Source of the DNA: JAGPCK01 sp041675505
Lineage (GTDB): Bacteria; Bacteroidota; Bacteroidia; UKL13-3
Reading direction: 5' to 3'
Length of the DNA stretch: 64,000 bases
Assembly: GCA_041675505.1 (NCBI GenBank)
Contig: JBAYTR010000017.1
Location: 1-64,000, forward strand
The notes beneath the pieces were generated by a model, which ran no database searches, was not told the DNA's origin, and saw only the letters and a program-made list of their open reading frames with translations. A program made the position numbers and the translations under genes. Shown here piece by piece: positions 41,142-49,820 of the stretch. Every line of letters starts with the position of its first letter. Within the stretch, counting starts at the first letter, position 1.

Positions 41142-41290
41142 GGAATTTATGGAAAGCAACTTGGAAGAATCCTGAGTTGCAAACTCAGGATAGCAGAGGA
41201 GAAAGAATCCTGAGTTGCAAACTCAGGATAGCGGAGGGAATTTATGGAAAGTAACTTGGAAGAATCCTGAGTTGCAAACTCAGGATAGCC
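41142..41290. repeat. Three REP family A palindromes in a 95-bp tandem duplication
   Basis: Copies of ATCCTGAGTT-GCA-AACTCAGGAT at 41169-41191, 41207-41229 and 41264-41286, each a perfect 10-bp stem with a GCA loop. The upstream sequence GGAATTTATGGAAAG(C/T)AACTTGGAAGA is also repeated (41142 and 41237), so a unit of about 95 bp has been duplicated. Confidence 0.88.
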
Positions 41291-41301
41291 TGGGGTGGAT
41301 T

Positions 41302-41371
41302 TTCGAGACACGCGTTACAACTTAGCGAAGCGATCTCATGAACGAAATGAATAAACGCGCGCCACTGTGGG
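41302..41371. repeat. REP family B interrupted by a 34-nt element
   Basis: CGAGACACGCGTTACA, then 34 nt (41320-41353, beginning ACTTAGCGAAGCGATCTC), then AACGCGCGCCACTGTGGG. The arms match the uninterrupted REP at 39211-39248, so the extra sequence lies exactly in the loop. Confidence 0.75.
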
Positions 41372-41372
41372 A

Positions 41373-42218
41373 TTAAGGATTACTAATTTCATAAATGTTC
41401 CCTAAACAATACTGCGCTTGCCCAATTAATTTATAGATTCTCCCAAAAGAAGTTACTAAAGGATGATTGGAATTAAAGGTCAAAATAGGGTTATGTTTTA
41501 ATTTCGTATTTGGATATCTTGTACTAAAATTTAAATGAGATAAATGATTTGAGAGCTTTAAAAGTATTGTAGATGCCACAAAGTTAAAAGATACTATGGC
41601 GTAGACAGAACGTATGTGGCCTTTAAAAACATTTAGTGGAATTTTTTCTAATTCCTGGATCAGCTCTTTAGAAATTGTTTCATTCGTAAACTGAGTTATG
41701 AAGTTCCTAATCTTTTCAAACACTTTCTTTAATTCAACTTCGTCAATATTTTCGAGTAAGGATAAAGTTTCTTCTTTGGTTACCTCCTGGATAATGTTCT
41801 CAAGTTCAAGCAGTGATTCAGAAAGATTGTCATAATTTTTATTTTCGGATTCGAAATGCTCATCTAAATTTTCCCCAGCCTTAAGAGTTGTCTGAATGTA
41901 CTCGTAGAACTCAAGTTTTTCAATATCTATATTAGGAAACTTCTTTTGGATATTTTCCCACTCCTCCTTAAACGCATTATGGGAGTTTTGATAAATTCGT
42001 TTGAATGCAGTTTGAGACTTATGGTTTATTTTGGTTTTTAATTCTTCTTCTTTTAAATCATTTGAAAAAAGTGAATAAGACTTAGAAGCCATCTCTACAC
42101 TTTGTTGAAGGAAGTAAATAGATTGCGGATAAAATTTATTTTCGTTTAATAGTTTTGATGCCTCTAGGTGTGAGCATGAGACAGAAAGGAATTCAATTGC
42201 AGGTTTTAAATCGGTCAT
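41373..42218 (-). CDS. HEPN-like domain protein of unknown function
   Basis: 281 residues, strongly helical. The N-terminus (LEASKLLNENKFYPQSIYFL, QQSVEMASKSYSL) matches the first helices of HEPN domains, and KINHKSQTAF resembles the conserved His helix. A possible RX5H pair occurs at Arg74-His80 (RIYQNSH). Later residues are helical and rich in Glu/Asn. HEPN proteins are often RNases in toxin or anti-phage systems, or substrate-binding partners. The coding sequence is very AT-rich (28% GC in 41701-41760, counted by eye). It lies 117 bp upstream of nothing coding and next to a second AT-rich gene. Confidence 0.55.
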   Translation of the reverse strand: MTDLKPAIEFLSVSCSHLEASKLLNENKFYPQSIYFLQQSVEMASKSYSLFSNDLKEEELKTKINHKSQTAFKRIYQNSHNAFKEEWENIQKKFPNIDIEKLEFYEYIQTTLKAGENLDEHFESENKNYDNLSESLLELENIIQEVTKEETLSLLENIDEVELKKVFEKIRNFITQFTNETISKELIQELEKIPLNVFKGHIRSVYAIVSFNFVASTILLKLSNHLSHLNFSTRYPNTKLKHNPILTFNSNHPLVTSFGRIYKLIGQAQYCLGNIYEISNP

Positions 42219-42335
42219 TTAAACTGTCTTTTATTATCGGGTGTTTTACTAAAAACTATTCATCGGTTAATATAACCTGTACTTATTGTAGCCATTGACT
42301 AAGGTTTTTTAACAGGCTTCGTTTAGTGGCGGAGA

Positions 42336-43256
42336 TTAAATAATTCCAGTAGTTCTTACTGATAAGTTTGCTTTTCTAAGTATTTCAGTAGTGTAGTTTA
42401 GATTTTCTGCCAATGAAGAAATGGCTTCAATTTCTTCATTATTTTTAAATCTAACGTCTTCGAGGAGATTGGTTGCTTTTTTAAGTAAGTCAAGAATATC
42501 ACGTATATTACCATCGTTTGTTGTCTTGTATAAGTGCAAACAAAGATGTATAAAACGTTCTATCAGCTCTTTTTTGTGATATACTAGAGGTAAGGGCTTA
42601 TCGTCATCAATTTTTTCTAAATAAGCAATTAAGTTTTTGTCTAGTTCGTCTCTAATAGTTTTGTCAGGGTTCGACCTTGATTGGTCTGCTATTTTAGTTC
42701 TTATTTCACCAACAAGGGCCTTGAATTCAATAGAAAGTAAATAACGTTCTTCCGATAATTCCTTATGAATTAAATCAATTTTTTGAAATGTTGTAGTTAA
42801 AAAAGAAGCACAATTAAAACTATCTCTAAACGTTTTTATACCGTCAAATGGCGATTTTATTTTTATTTCTTTGAAAGCCTCAAAGGTTTTATCAACTGGT
42901 AATTTTGAGACCCTTTCTAAGTCTGGCAAAATAATCCAAGGGAATGGGCTCTCTTCTAATATGTCTACCTTTTTAGCTTTTATGTACTCATTAAAGTTTG
43001 CTATTATTTTAGGGAGAGCTTCTTCTATTTTAATGAAATGAGCATATACATTTTGAATAATTAGTCTGTATCCTTTTTGTTCTTTTCTTGATTCTTTAAT
43101 TTTAGTGAAAATATACCCTAAAAAGAAGACTACAAGCGCAGGAATTGAAGCAATAAATGCTTTATACAAGAGTAATAAGAAGTCATCAGAACTTGCAGTC
43201 TCGGAGAAATATTTGTCTCCAAATTCAAAATTAAATATACTTAATATTAGTAACAT
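42336..43256 (-). CDS. Membrane-anchored helical protein of unknown function (AT-rich)
   Basis: 306 residues. An N-terminal hydrophobic segment and a second one (AFIASIPALVVFFLGYIF, about 32-50) are followed by ~250 residues of soluble, mostly helical sequence with many Lys and Glu (YRLIIQNVYAHFIKIEEALP). No catalytic motif seen. It is separated from the HEPN-like gene by 117 bp on the same strand, and both are AT-rich compared with the cyanophycin synthetase next door. Together they look like a recently gained pair. I do not recognise a family. Confidence 0.5.
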   Translation of the reverse strand: MLLILSIFNFEFGDKYFSETASSDDFLLLLYKAFIASIPALVVFFLGYIFTKIKESRKEQKGYRLIIQNVYAHFIKIEEALPKIIANFNEYIKAKKVDILEESPFPWIILPDLERVSKLPVDKTFEAFKEIKIKSPFDGIKTFRDSFNCASFLTTTFQKIDLIHKELSEERYLLSIEFKALVGEIRTKIADQSRSNPDKTIRDELDKNLIAYLEKIDDDKPLPLVYHKKELIERFIHLCLHLYKTTNDGNIRDILDLLKKATNLLEDVRFKNNEEIEAISSLAENLNYTTEILRKANLSVRTTGII

Positions 43257-43289
43257 ACTTTCTTATGCTGAGTTTTCGCGTAAGTAATT

Positions 43290-45941
43290 CTAAGTACTTG
43301 CCACCCCTGCACTTCCAAACTCCACCAGACCTTCATCTTCCTGTTCTTTCAGGCGCATAATCTGGTCTAAGGCATCGGGTACCACATCGCTGCAAATGGT
43401 AATAAAGCTGCCTTTTACCGCATGTTTAATGGCATAGTCAATGGCTTCGGTTTCTTTTTTAATGACCGTTACTTTTTTAGTAGCATCTACCTCAGCAATG
43501 CCTTTGGTGAGCAGGGCCACAATTTCATCCTCGGTTTTGCCGCGCAGGTTGCGGTCTTGCCGCACCACAATTTCATCAAACATACTTGCGGCCAGTTTGC
43601 CCAGGTTAATGGTGTCCTCGTCCCTGCGATCACCCACACCGGCAATAATGCCTATTTTAGGTTTGGCATCTACCTTACTCAACAAATCGGCAATGGCTTC
43701 AAAGCCCGCGCTGTTGTGGGCATAATCTACCATCACTTCAAAGTGCCTGAAACGGAAAATGTTCATGCGTCCCGGTGTTTGTGCCGGGCCGGGTATAAAG
43801 GTTTGCAGGGCTATGCGCAAATCTTCAATGCGTATGTTTTGTATAAAGGCAGCCAGCACGGTGGGCAATACGTTGGCAATGTTGTAAGCCGCACGACCAC
43901 CATAAGTAAGCGGTATGTTAGCAGCTTTTTCCACGCGTATTTTCCAGGTGCCTTTGCAAATGGTTACGTAGTGGTCCTCGTATATGGCCGCGAGTCCGCC
44001 TTTTTTCATGTGCTTTTGTATCACAGGATTTTTTTCATCCATAGAGAACCAGGCCACTTTGCATTTTAATTCTTTGGCCATGGCTACGGTCCATTTGTTA
44101 TCGGCATTCAGTATGGCATATCCACCGGGCAACACACTCTCGGGCACTACACCCTTAACGCGGGCCAGTTGTTCAATGGTGTCAATATCCTGCAGGCCCA
44201 AATGGTCCTCGGCCACGTTGGTTACAATGGCCATATCGCAGTTGTGAAAACCTAAACCCGAGCGTAAAATTCCGCCACGGGCACATTCCAGTACGGCAAA
44301 ATCAACTGTAGGATCTTTGAGCACAAACTCGGCACTCACAGGGCCGGTACAATCACCGCGCATCATTAAACGGTTTTGTATGTACACGCCATCGGTAGTA
44401 GTAAAGCCTACTTTGAAACCTACGGTTTTCATAATGTGTGCCATCAGGCGGGTAGTAGTGGTTTTACCGTTGGTGCCTGTTACCGCAATAATAGGAATGC
44501 GTGCGCTGCTGCCGGGAGGGTACAGCATATCAATAACGGGCTCGGCCACGTTGCGGGGCAAACCTTCAGCCGGGTCAATGTGCATACGGAAACCCGGTGC
44601 AGCATTTACTTCCAGTATGGCTCCACCGTTTTCATTTACAGGCACGGTTAAATCAGGCGCCATAATGTCAATGCCGCAAATATCTAATCCTATAATGCGG
44701 GCAATGCGTTCGCACATAAAAATGTTATCGGGGTGTACCATGTCGGTCACATCTGTGGCAGTTCCACCGGTAGAAAGATTGGCTGTAGGTTTTAAGAACA
44801 ACTCTTCGCCTTTGGGCAATACACTATCCAGCGTAAGGTTCTTTTTAGCGAGTATATCGAGGGTAAATTCATCTACCTTAATGGAGGTTAATGTTTTTTC
44901 ATGACCGTAACCTCTGCGCGGGTCCTCGTTAGTTTTATCTATCAGTTGTTGTATGCTTAGTTTACCATCACCGGTTACAGCCGCAGGCTTGCGTATGGCA
45001 GCAGCCACAAACTTGTAGTTGATCACCAACACACGGTGGTCTTCCCCTACAATGTAGCGTTCTACAATTACACCGCGGGAATATTTTTTCGCAGCTTCCA
45101 TACCGCGCACGGCATCTTCCCAATTGGTGATGTTGGTGGTGGCACCTTTGCCATGATTGCCGTCAACGGGTTTGGTTACTAAAGGATATTTAACGCTTTC
45201 AATGGCGGCTTGCAGACCTTCTTCAGTATACACAATGCGGCCTTTGGGTACAGGTATTTCTGCGGCTTCCAGTAAGTTTTTTGTTTCTTCTTTATTGCAG
45301 GCAATGTCAACCGCAATGCTGCCGGTGGTGCTGGCAATGGTGGCACGAATACGTTTTTGATTCAAACCGTAACCCAATTGCACCAATGAACTTTTATTTA
45401 AACGGATGTAAGGAATACCGCGGGCAATGGCTTCATCCACTATGCTGCCCGTGCTGGGGCCCAAACGTTCATCTTCCCGTATTTCACGCAGCAGTTGTAT
45501 GTCGTTAGCTAAATCATATTCTTCACCGGCAATCAAAGCCTCGGCCACACGTACGGCAGCTTTAGCGGCATAAGAACCGGCTTTTTCTTCCATGTAATCA
45601 AACACCACGTTGTATACTCCGTGTTTGCCGGTACTACGTGTACGCCCGAAACCGCAGTTCATGCCTGCGAGGGTTTGCATTTCCAAAGCAATGTGTTCAA
45701 TTACGTGGCCCATCCAGGTGCCGTCTTTTACGCGTTTAAAAAATCCACCGGCCACTCCTTCACTACAGCGGTGACTGAACATGGTAGGGAACATTTTTTC
45801 CAAACGTTCGCCAAAACCGTCAATTTTATTGGTGGGGCGCTCTTCCATTTCCTGCAGGTCGAGGCGCATTTGTATGAGTTTATGTCTGCGTATGCTCCAG
45901 TAATTTGGTCCGCGCATTACTTTGATGTCAAGTATCTTCAT
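43290..45941 (-). CDS. cphA: Cyanophycin synthetase
   Basis: 883 residues, the usual size of CphA1. An N-terminal domain (1-160), an ATP-grasp domain (about 200-480: YPLVTKPVDGNHGKGATTNI, FLKPTANLSTGGTATD, LEVNAAPGFRMHI) and a Mur-ligase-like domain with the P-loop VTGTNGKTTTT (489-497), LECARGGILRSGLGF and VDYAHNSAGF. The enzyme builds multi-L-arginyl-poly-L-aspartate from Asp, Arg and ATP, a nitrogen store held in cytoplasmic granules. Together with cphB and an isoaspartyl peptidase this gives synthesis and breakdown. No recognisable promoter directly upstream. Confidence 0.95.
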   Translation of the reverse strand: MKILDIKVMRGPNYWSIRRHKLIQMRLDLQEMEERPTNKIDGFGERLEKMFPTMFSHRCSEGVAGGFFKRVKDGTWMGHVIEHIALEMQTLAGMNCGFGRTRSTGKHGVYNVVFDYMEEKAGSYAAKAAVRVAEALIAGEEYDLANDIQLLREIREDERLGPSTGSIVDEAIARGIPYIRLNKSSLVQLGYGLNQKRIRATIASTTGSIAVDIACNKEETKNLLEAAEIPVPKGRIVYTEEGLQAAIESVKYPLVTKPVDGNHGKGATTNITNWEDAVRGMEAAKKYSRGVIVERYIVGEDHRVLVINYKFVAAAIRKPAAVTGDGKLSIQQLIDKTNEDPRRGYGHEKTLTSIKVDEFTLDILAKKNLTLDSVLPKGEELFLKPTANLSTGGTATDVTDMVHPDNIFMCERIARIIGLDICGIDIMAPDLTVPVNENGGAILEVNAAPGFRMHIDPAEGLPRNVAEPVIDMLYPPGSSARIPIIAVTGTNGKTTTTRLMAHIMKTVGFKVGFTTTDGVYIQNRLMMRGDCTGPVSAEFVLKDPTVDFAVLECARGGILRSGLGFHNCDMAIVTNVAEDHLGLQDIDTIEQLARVKGVVPESVLPGGYAILNADNKWTVAMAKELKCKVAWFSMDEKNPVIQKHMKKGGLAAIYEDHYVTICKGTWKIRVEKAANIPLTYGGRAAYNIANVLPTVLAAFIQNIRIEDLRIALQTFIPGPAQTPGRMNIFRFRHFEVMVDYAHNSAGFEAIADLLSKVDAKPKIGIIAGVGDRRDEDTINLGKLAASMFDEIVVRQDRNLRGKTEDEIVALLTKGIAEVDATKKVTVIKKETEAIDYAIKHAVKGSFITICSDVVPDALDQIMRLKEQEDEGLVEFGSAGVAST

Positions 45942-46030
45942 GTGATTAAGTTTGATTTATTTTTAAGCGAAAGTGGCATACTTCCGAAAGTACAAGATAC
46001 AGTAAGGAAAAACATCTGCCAAGAATTTTT

Positions 46031-46745
46031 AATTTTTAATGTGTAATTTTTTTTTGGAGTGTTTAAGTGTGTACGTGTTTGGGTGTTTATGGGGAGCTTA
46101 ATGTTGAATGCTTAATTTTTAATGTTTAATGAAGGACCTGAGTGTTTAAGTGTGTATGTGTTTGGGTGTTTATGTATGTAAGACCTCTTAAAATTTGTGT
46201 TAATCTGTGGAATCAGTGGCAGGAAATAATGTTGAATTTTGAATTCTTAATGTTTAATGAAGGATCTGTGTGTTTAAGTGTGTACGTGTTTTGGTGTTTA
46301 TGTGTGTAGGACCTCTTATTAATTTGTGTTAATCTGTGGAATCAGTGGCAGAGACGCTTTGCTTAATGGTGAATTCTTAATGTTTAATGAAGGACCTGAG
46401 TGTTTAAGTGTGTATGTGTTTTGGTGTTTATGTGTGTAGGACCTCTTAATAATTTGTGATAATCTGTGAAATCTGTGGCAGGAACGCTTGGCTTAATGGT
46501 GAATTCTTAATGTTTAATGAAGGACCTGAGTGTTTAAGTGTGTATGTGTTTTGGTGTGTAGGACCTCTTAATAATTTGTGTTAATCTGTGGAATCAGTGG
46601 CAGGAAATATTTTTGAATTCTTAATGTTTAATGAAGGACCTGAGTGTTTAAGTAATTAAATCTGCGTTAATCAGCGCAATTAGCGGCACCAAAGAATTTT
46701 TAATGTTTAATGAAGCGTCTTCCGTTAAATGTCATTTAATCTGTG
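46031..46745. repeat. Intergenic array of ~114-130 bp degenerate tandem repeats (array 1)
   Basis: The word GAAGGA(C/T)CTG starts copies at 46131, 46259, 46389, 46519 and 46633 (spacings 128, 130, 130, 114). Each unit has GTGTTTAAGTGTGTA(T/C)GTGTTT, then GGACCTCTTA, then TTAATCTGTGGAATCAGTGGCAG split by AATTTGTG, then AATTCTTAATGTTTAATGA. The stretch 45942-46897 has no gene; the part before the array (45942-46030) shows nothing else. Confidence 0.85.
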
Positions 46746-46841
46746 TAATCAGTGTCTGTTTGTGCTTCAAATGGATGTTGGTTTGCTGCTGTGGGTTGAT
46801 AGTCAGCAATTGACACTATCCACCGTTGTGGACTAATTCTC

Positions 46842-46871
46842 TTGGGGTTGTGGGGGAGGGTTTTATCTTTG
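46842..46871 (+). promoter_or_regulatory. Promoter of cphB
   Basis: TTG (46842-46844), 19 nt, TATCTTTG (46864-46871). The start codon at 46898 is 26 nt downstream. Confidence 0.55.
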
Positions 46872-46897
46872 CATACTGTTAACATAAATATCACACA

Positions 46898-47773
46898 TTG
46901 GAAATACCAAAAGGAAAGCTCATCTCCATAGGCGGAGCGGAGGATAAAGGAACAGATTTGGAGGAGGGTTTTGTACAACGCAACCGTCTCAATTTTTTTG
47001 AACTGGGTATCTTAAAACGCATTGTGAATGAAACAGGCGGAACAGAGAAACGCATTGAGGTGGTAACTACCGCCTCATCCATACCCCTTGAAGTAGGCGA
47101 AAATTACCTGGGTGCTTTTGGTAAAATTGGTTGTACCAATGTAGGCATAATGGACATTCGCAACCGTGAGGATGCTATGAAGCAGGAATACGTAGATCGC
47201 ATTAAAGCTGCGGATGGCGTTATGTTCAGCGGTGGAGACCAGTTACGTTTAACCAGTATTTTTGGCGGTACAGAAATTTACGAGATACTGCACGAGCGTT
47301 TGATACACGAAGAAAATTTTGTGATAGCAGGTACTAGTGCAGGCGCTATGGCCATGAGCAATACTATGATTTATCAGGGTAAAAGTGATTTGGCACACTT
47401 AAAAGGCGAAGTAAAAATTACTACAGGCTTAGCTTTTGTGGGCAACGTAATTATCGATTCACACTTTGATAAGCGCGGCCGTTTTAATCGTTTGGCACAA
47501 GCCGTAGCCAGCAACCCGCAATGCACAGGCATTGGCCTGGGTGAAGACACGGGAGTAATCATTACTGAAGGAAATCACTTAGAAGTGGTAGGCAGCGGTG
47601 CCGTGGTTATTGTTGACGGGAAAGACATCAAACACACCAACATTACAGACGTAAGCATAGGCGAACCCATTGCACTTGAAAACCTGAAGGTAAACATTTT
47701 AGTAAGAGGCAACGGTTACCTGCTCAAAGAACGCAAGTTTCTTCCAAGGGTAGGAGAAGTGATGACGCATTAG
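46898..47773 (+). CDS. cphB: Cyanophycinase
   Basis: 291 residues. It uses a TTG start; no in-frame ATG lies between the TAA at 46880 and this codon, and MEIPKGKLISIGGAEDKG is the usual start of the family. The nucleophile serine is in AGTSAGAMAMS, within an S51-type peptidase fold (GGDQLRLTSIFGG, LGEDTGVIIT). It cuts cyanophycin from its end into beta-Asp-Arg dipeptides in the cytoplasm. Promoter and opposite strand to cphA mean that making and using cyanophycin can be controlled separately. Confidence 0.93.
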   Translation: MEIPKGKLISIGGAEDKGTDLEEGFVQRNRLNFFELGILKRIVNETGGTEKRIEVVTTASSIPLEVGENYLGAFGKIGCTNVGIMDIRNREDAMKQEYVDRIKAADGVMFSGGDQLRLTSIFGGTEIYEILHERLIHEENFVIAGTSAGAMAMSNTMIYQGKSDLAHLKGEVKITTGLAFVGNVIIDSHFDKRGRFNRLAQAVASNPQCTGIGLGEDTGVIITEGNHLEVVGSGAVVIVDGKDIKHTNITDVSIGEPIALENLKVNILVRGNGYLLKERKFLPRVGEVMTH

Positions 47774-47794
47774 CGCTGCGCTTTAATTCTTAAT

Positions 47795-48255
47795 TTTGAA
47801 TTCTTAATTCTTAATGAAAGGATTTTTTGGGTGTTTATGTGTGTACGTGTTTAAGTGTTTATGAGGGAGCTACCTTTCTGAATTAATTTGTGCTAATCAG
47901 TGCAATCTGTGGCAGTCCTGCGCTTCGCTTAATTTTGAATGCTTAATTCTTAATGTTTAATGAGGGCTTTTTTGGGTGTTTATGTGTGTACGTGTTTATG
48001 TGGGAATCACCTTTCTGAATTAATTTTTGCTAATCTGTGCAATCAGTGGCAAGAAACGCTTCGCTAAATGTTGAATTCTTAATTCTTAATGTTTAATGAA
48101 ACGTCTTTCGTTGTATGTAATTTAATCTGCGTGAATCAGCGTAATTAGCGGCAACAAAGAATTTTGAATGCTTAATTCTTAATGTTTAATGAAACGTCTT
48201 CCGTTAAATTGATTTAATTTGTGTTTATCTGTGCAATCAGTGGCAGTCCTCAGCT
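47795..48255. repeat. Intergenic array of degenerate repeats (array 2)
   Basis: Four degenerate units between cphB and the isoaspartyl peptidase, built from the same words as array 1: GTGTTTATGTGTGTACGTGTTT, AATTTGTGCTAATC, AGTGGCAG and TTCTTAATGTTTAATGA. Two of them hold AAACGTCTT(T/C)CGTT. No gene is present in 47774-48257. Confidence 0.8.
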
Positions 48256-48257
48256 AA

Positions 48258-49190
48258 TCAATCTTCGTAAATACGTATTTCACTTTGACCATTTTTTATC
48301 CAACCGCGGTACATACCATCCGAGTTAAAAGGCAGTTCGATATTGCCGTATTTGTCAATGGCAATCAGTCCGCCTTCACCACCCATTTTTACCAGTTTAT
48401 CTTTTACTACATAATCGCAAGCTTCTTTTAAACTGAGTCCTTTGTATTCCATTAAGCAGCTTACATCATACGCTACTACGGCTCTGATAAAATACTCCCC
48501 ATGTCCTGTACAGCTGATGGCGCAGGTGTTGTTGTTGGCATAGGTGCCGGCACCTATGATGGGTGTATCGCCAATACGACCGAATCGCTTGTTGGTCATG
48601 CCACCGGTGGAGGTTGCTGCTGCCAGGTTACCTTGTGCATCAATGGCCACTGCACCCACGGTGCTGAATTTTTTTTGATCAGATCCATCGGTGTGATCCA
48701 GTTTATAGCTTTCTGTGTCCTTGAGCTCAATCCATTGCTGAAAACGTTCGGCAGTATGGAAATACTCATTGGGCTGAAAGGGGAGATTTTCCAGTTGTGC
48801 AAATTGCTCGGCATCCTTACCGCATAAAAATACGTGTCCTGATTTTTCTTTAATCAGCCGTGCCAGTTGCACCGGATTTTGCACATTACTTATACCGCTC
48901 ACCGCACCTGCTTCCAGTGTTTTGCCATCCATAATGCTGGCATCCATTTCATGTGTGCCTTTGTTGGTGTAAACAGCGCCCCGACCGGCATTAAACAGCG
49001 GGTAATTTTCTAAACTTACTACGGCTGCTTGAACGGCATCTATACTATTGCCTCCTTTTTCAAGAACAGCATAACCTGCTGTAAGTGCTTCTTGTAATCC
49101 TTGTTGGTATAGTTTTTCTTTTTCGGGGTTCATTAAGCTGCGCAGAATAGTTCCCGCACCGCCATGAACGGCTAAAGCAATTTTATTCAT
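48258..49190 (-). CDS. iaaA: Isoaspartyl peptidase / L-asparaginase (plant type, Ntn hydrolase)
   Basis: 310 residues, the usual size. The opening MNKIALAVHGGAGTI and the self-cleavage region are typical: the nucleophile Thr177 starts TVGAVAIDAQGNLAAATSTG, with GGMTNKRFGRIGDTPIIGAG further on. The residue before it is Ser176; most relatives have Gly there. The enzyme splits beta-aspartyl dipeptides, and beta-Asp-Arg from cyanophycinase is the expected substrate in this setting, giving Asp and Arg. It is the last gene of an operon that starts at 51784. Confidence 0.93.
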   Translation of the reverse strand: MNKIALAVHGGAGTILRSLMNPEKEKLYQQGLQEALTAGYAVLEKGGNSIDAVQAAVVSLENYPLFNAGRGAVYTNKGTHEMDASIMDGKTLEAGAVSGISNVQNPVQLARLIKEKSGHVFLCGKDAEQFAQLENLPFQPNEYFHTAERFQQWIELKDTESYKLDHTDGSDQKKFSTVGAVAIDAQGNLAAATSTGGMTNKRFGRIGDTPIIGAGTYANNNTCAISCTGHGEYFIRAVVAYDVSCLMEYKGLSLKEACDYVVKDKLVKMGGEGGLIAIDKYGNIELPFNSDGMYRGWIKNGQSEIRIYED

Positions 49191-49193
49191 CTT

Positions 49194-49805
49194 TTATTTT
49201 TGCCTGAATTCAGTTATCCAGCTTTTTACTTTGGTGTATTTTTCCTGCATTTGTTTTGCCCAGGCATCAACGTCTTGTTTGTAATTTTCGTTGTACTCCT
49301 GTTGCAAAGTATTCATTTTTTCGTGCAACAGTTTATTTATTTTTTCCGCCTCATCACGTGCCTCCATTTTACCCAAGGCATATTGCAGTTGTACAATCTC
49401 CAAATTCGTTTTAAATGCCTGTGCGTTGTTGTTAAATGCTTCGCGAAGTTCATCAGATTTTCCGTAGGCCTGTTTGCTTTTTTCGTAAACATCCTGCAAG
49501 GCCAGTTCAATTTTTTGGCGTTGTTCAACAAATGTATCAACGGCTTCAGCTTTGCCTAAACTCAGTTGCAGCATCAGGTTTTCGTATGCTTTTTTTACGG
49601 CATCTGCATTTTCCTGTGTGGCTGCCATCACTTCATCAGCTTTACTTTTCCATTCAGCTAAATGATCACGTAATTGGTCTTTTTGTTCTTCAAAAGCTTC
49701 TGTAGCATCCAGTTTTCCCAACGAAATATTCAGGCGAATCCGTTCGAGTTTGGTATTCCAATCCCGCATCCAGCGGTTGAGTTGTTCTTCAAAATTTGTG
49801 TTCAT
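49194..49805 (-). CDS. Coiled-coil protein with three internal repeats, unknown function
   Basis: 203 residues, entirely helical, charged, no signal peptide. A repeat occurs three times, about 60-70 residues apart: LNISLGKLDATEAFEEQ, LQLSLGKAEAVDTFVEQ and LQYALGKMEARDEAEK. The pattern is that of amphipathic, apolipoprotein- or phasin-like helices. It lies 3 bp before the isoaspartyl peptidase gene and 15 bp after the ABC1 kinase gene. A granule-surface role is an inference from that setting. Confidence 0.55.
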   Translation of the reverse strand: MNTNFEEQLNRWMRDWNTKLERIRLNISLGKLDATEAFEEQKDQLRDHLAEWKSKADEVMAATQENADAVKKAYENLMLQLSLGKAEAVDTFVEQRQKIELALQDVYEKSKQAYGKSDELREAFNNNAQAFKTNLEIVQLQYALGKMEARDEAEKINKLLHEKMNTLQQEYNENYKQDVDAWAKQMQEKYTKVKSWITEFRQK

Positions 49806-49820
49806 ATGCTTGTTGTTAAA

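Noticed and set aside
41142..41290. CRISPR-like array of three short repeats
   Set aside because: The units are palindromes beside a RAYT gene, spacing is uneven, there are no spacers of constant length and no cas genes.
46736..46978. Open frame on the minus strand upstream of cphB
   Set aside because: It runs through the repeat array and the cphB promoter and start; no sensible protein features.
46031..48255. CRISPR array
   Set aside because: The units are 114-130 bp, degenerate and contiguous, without unique spacers.
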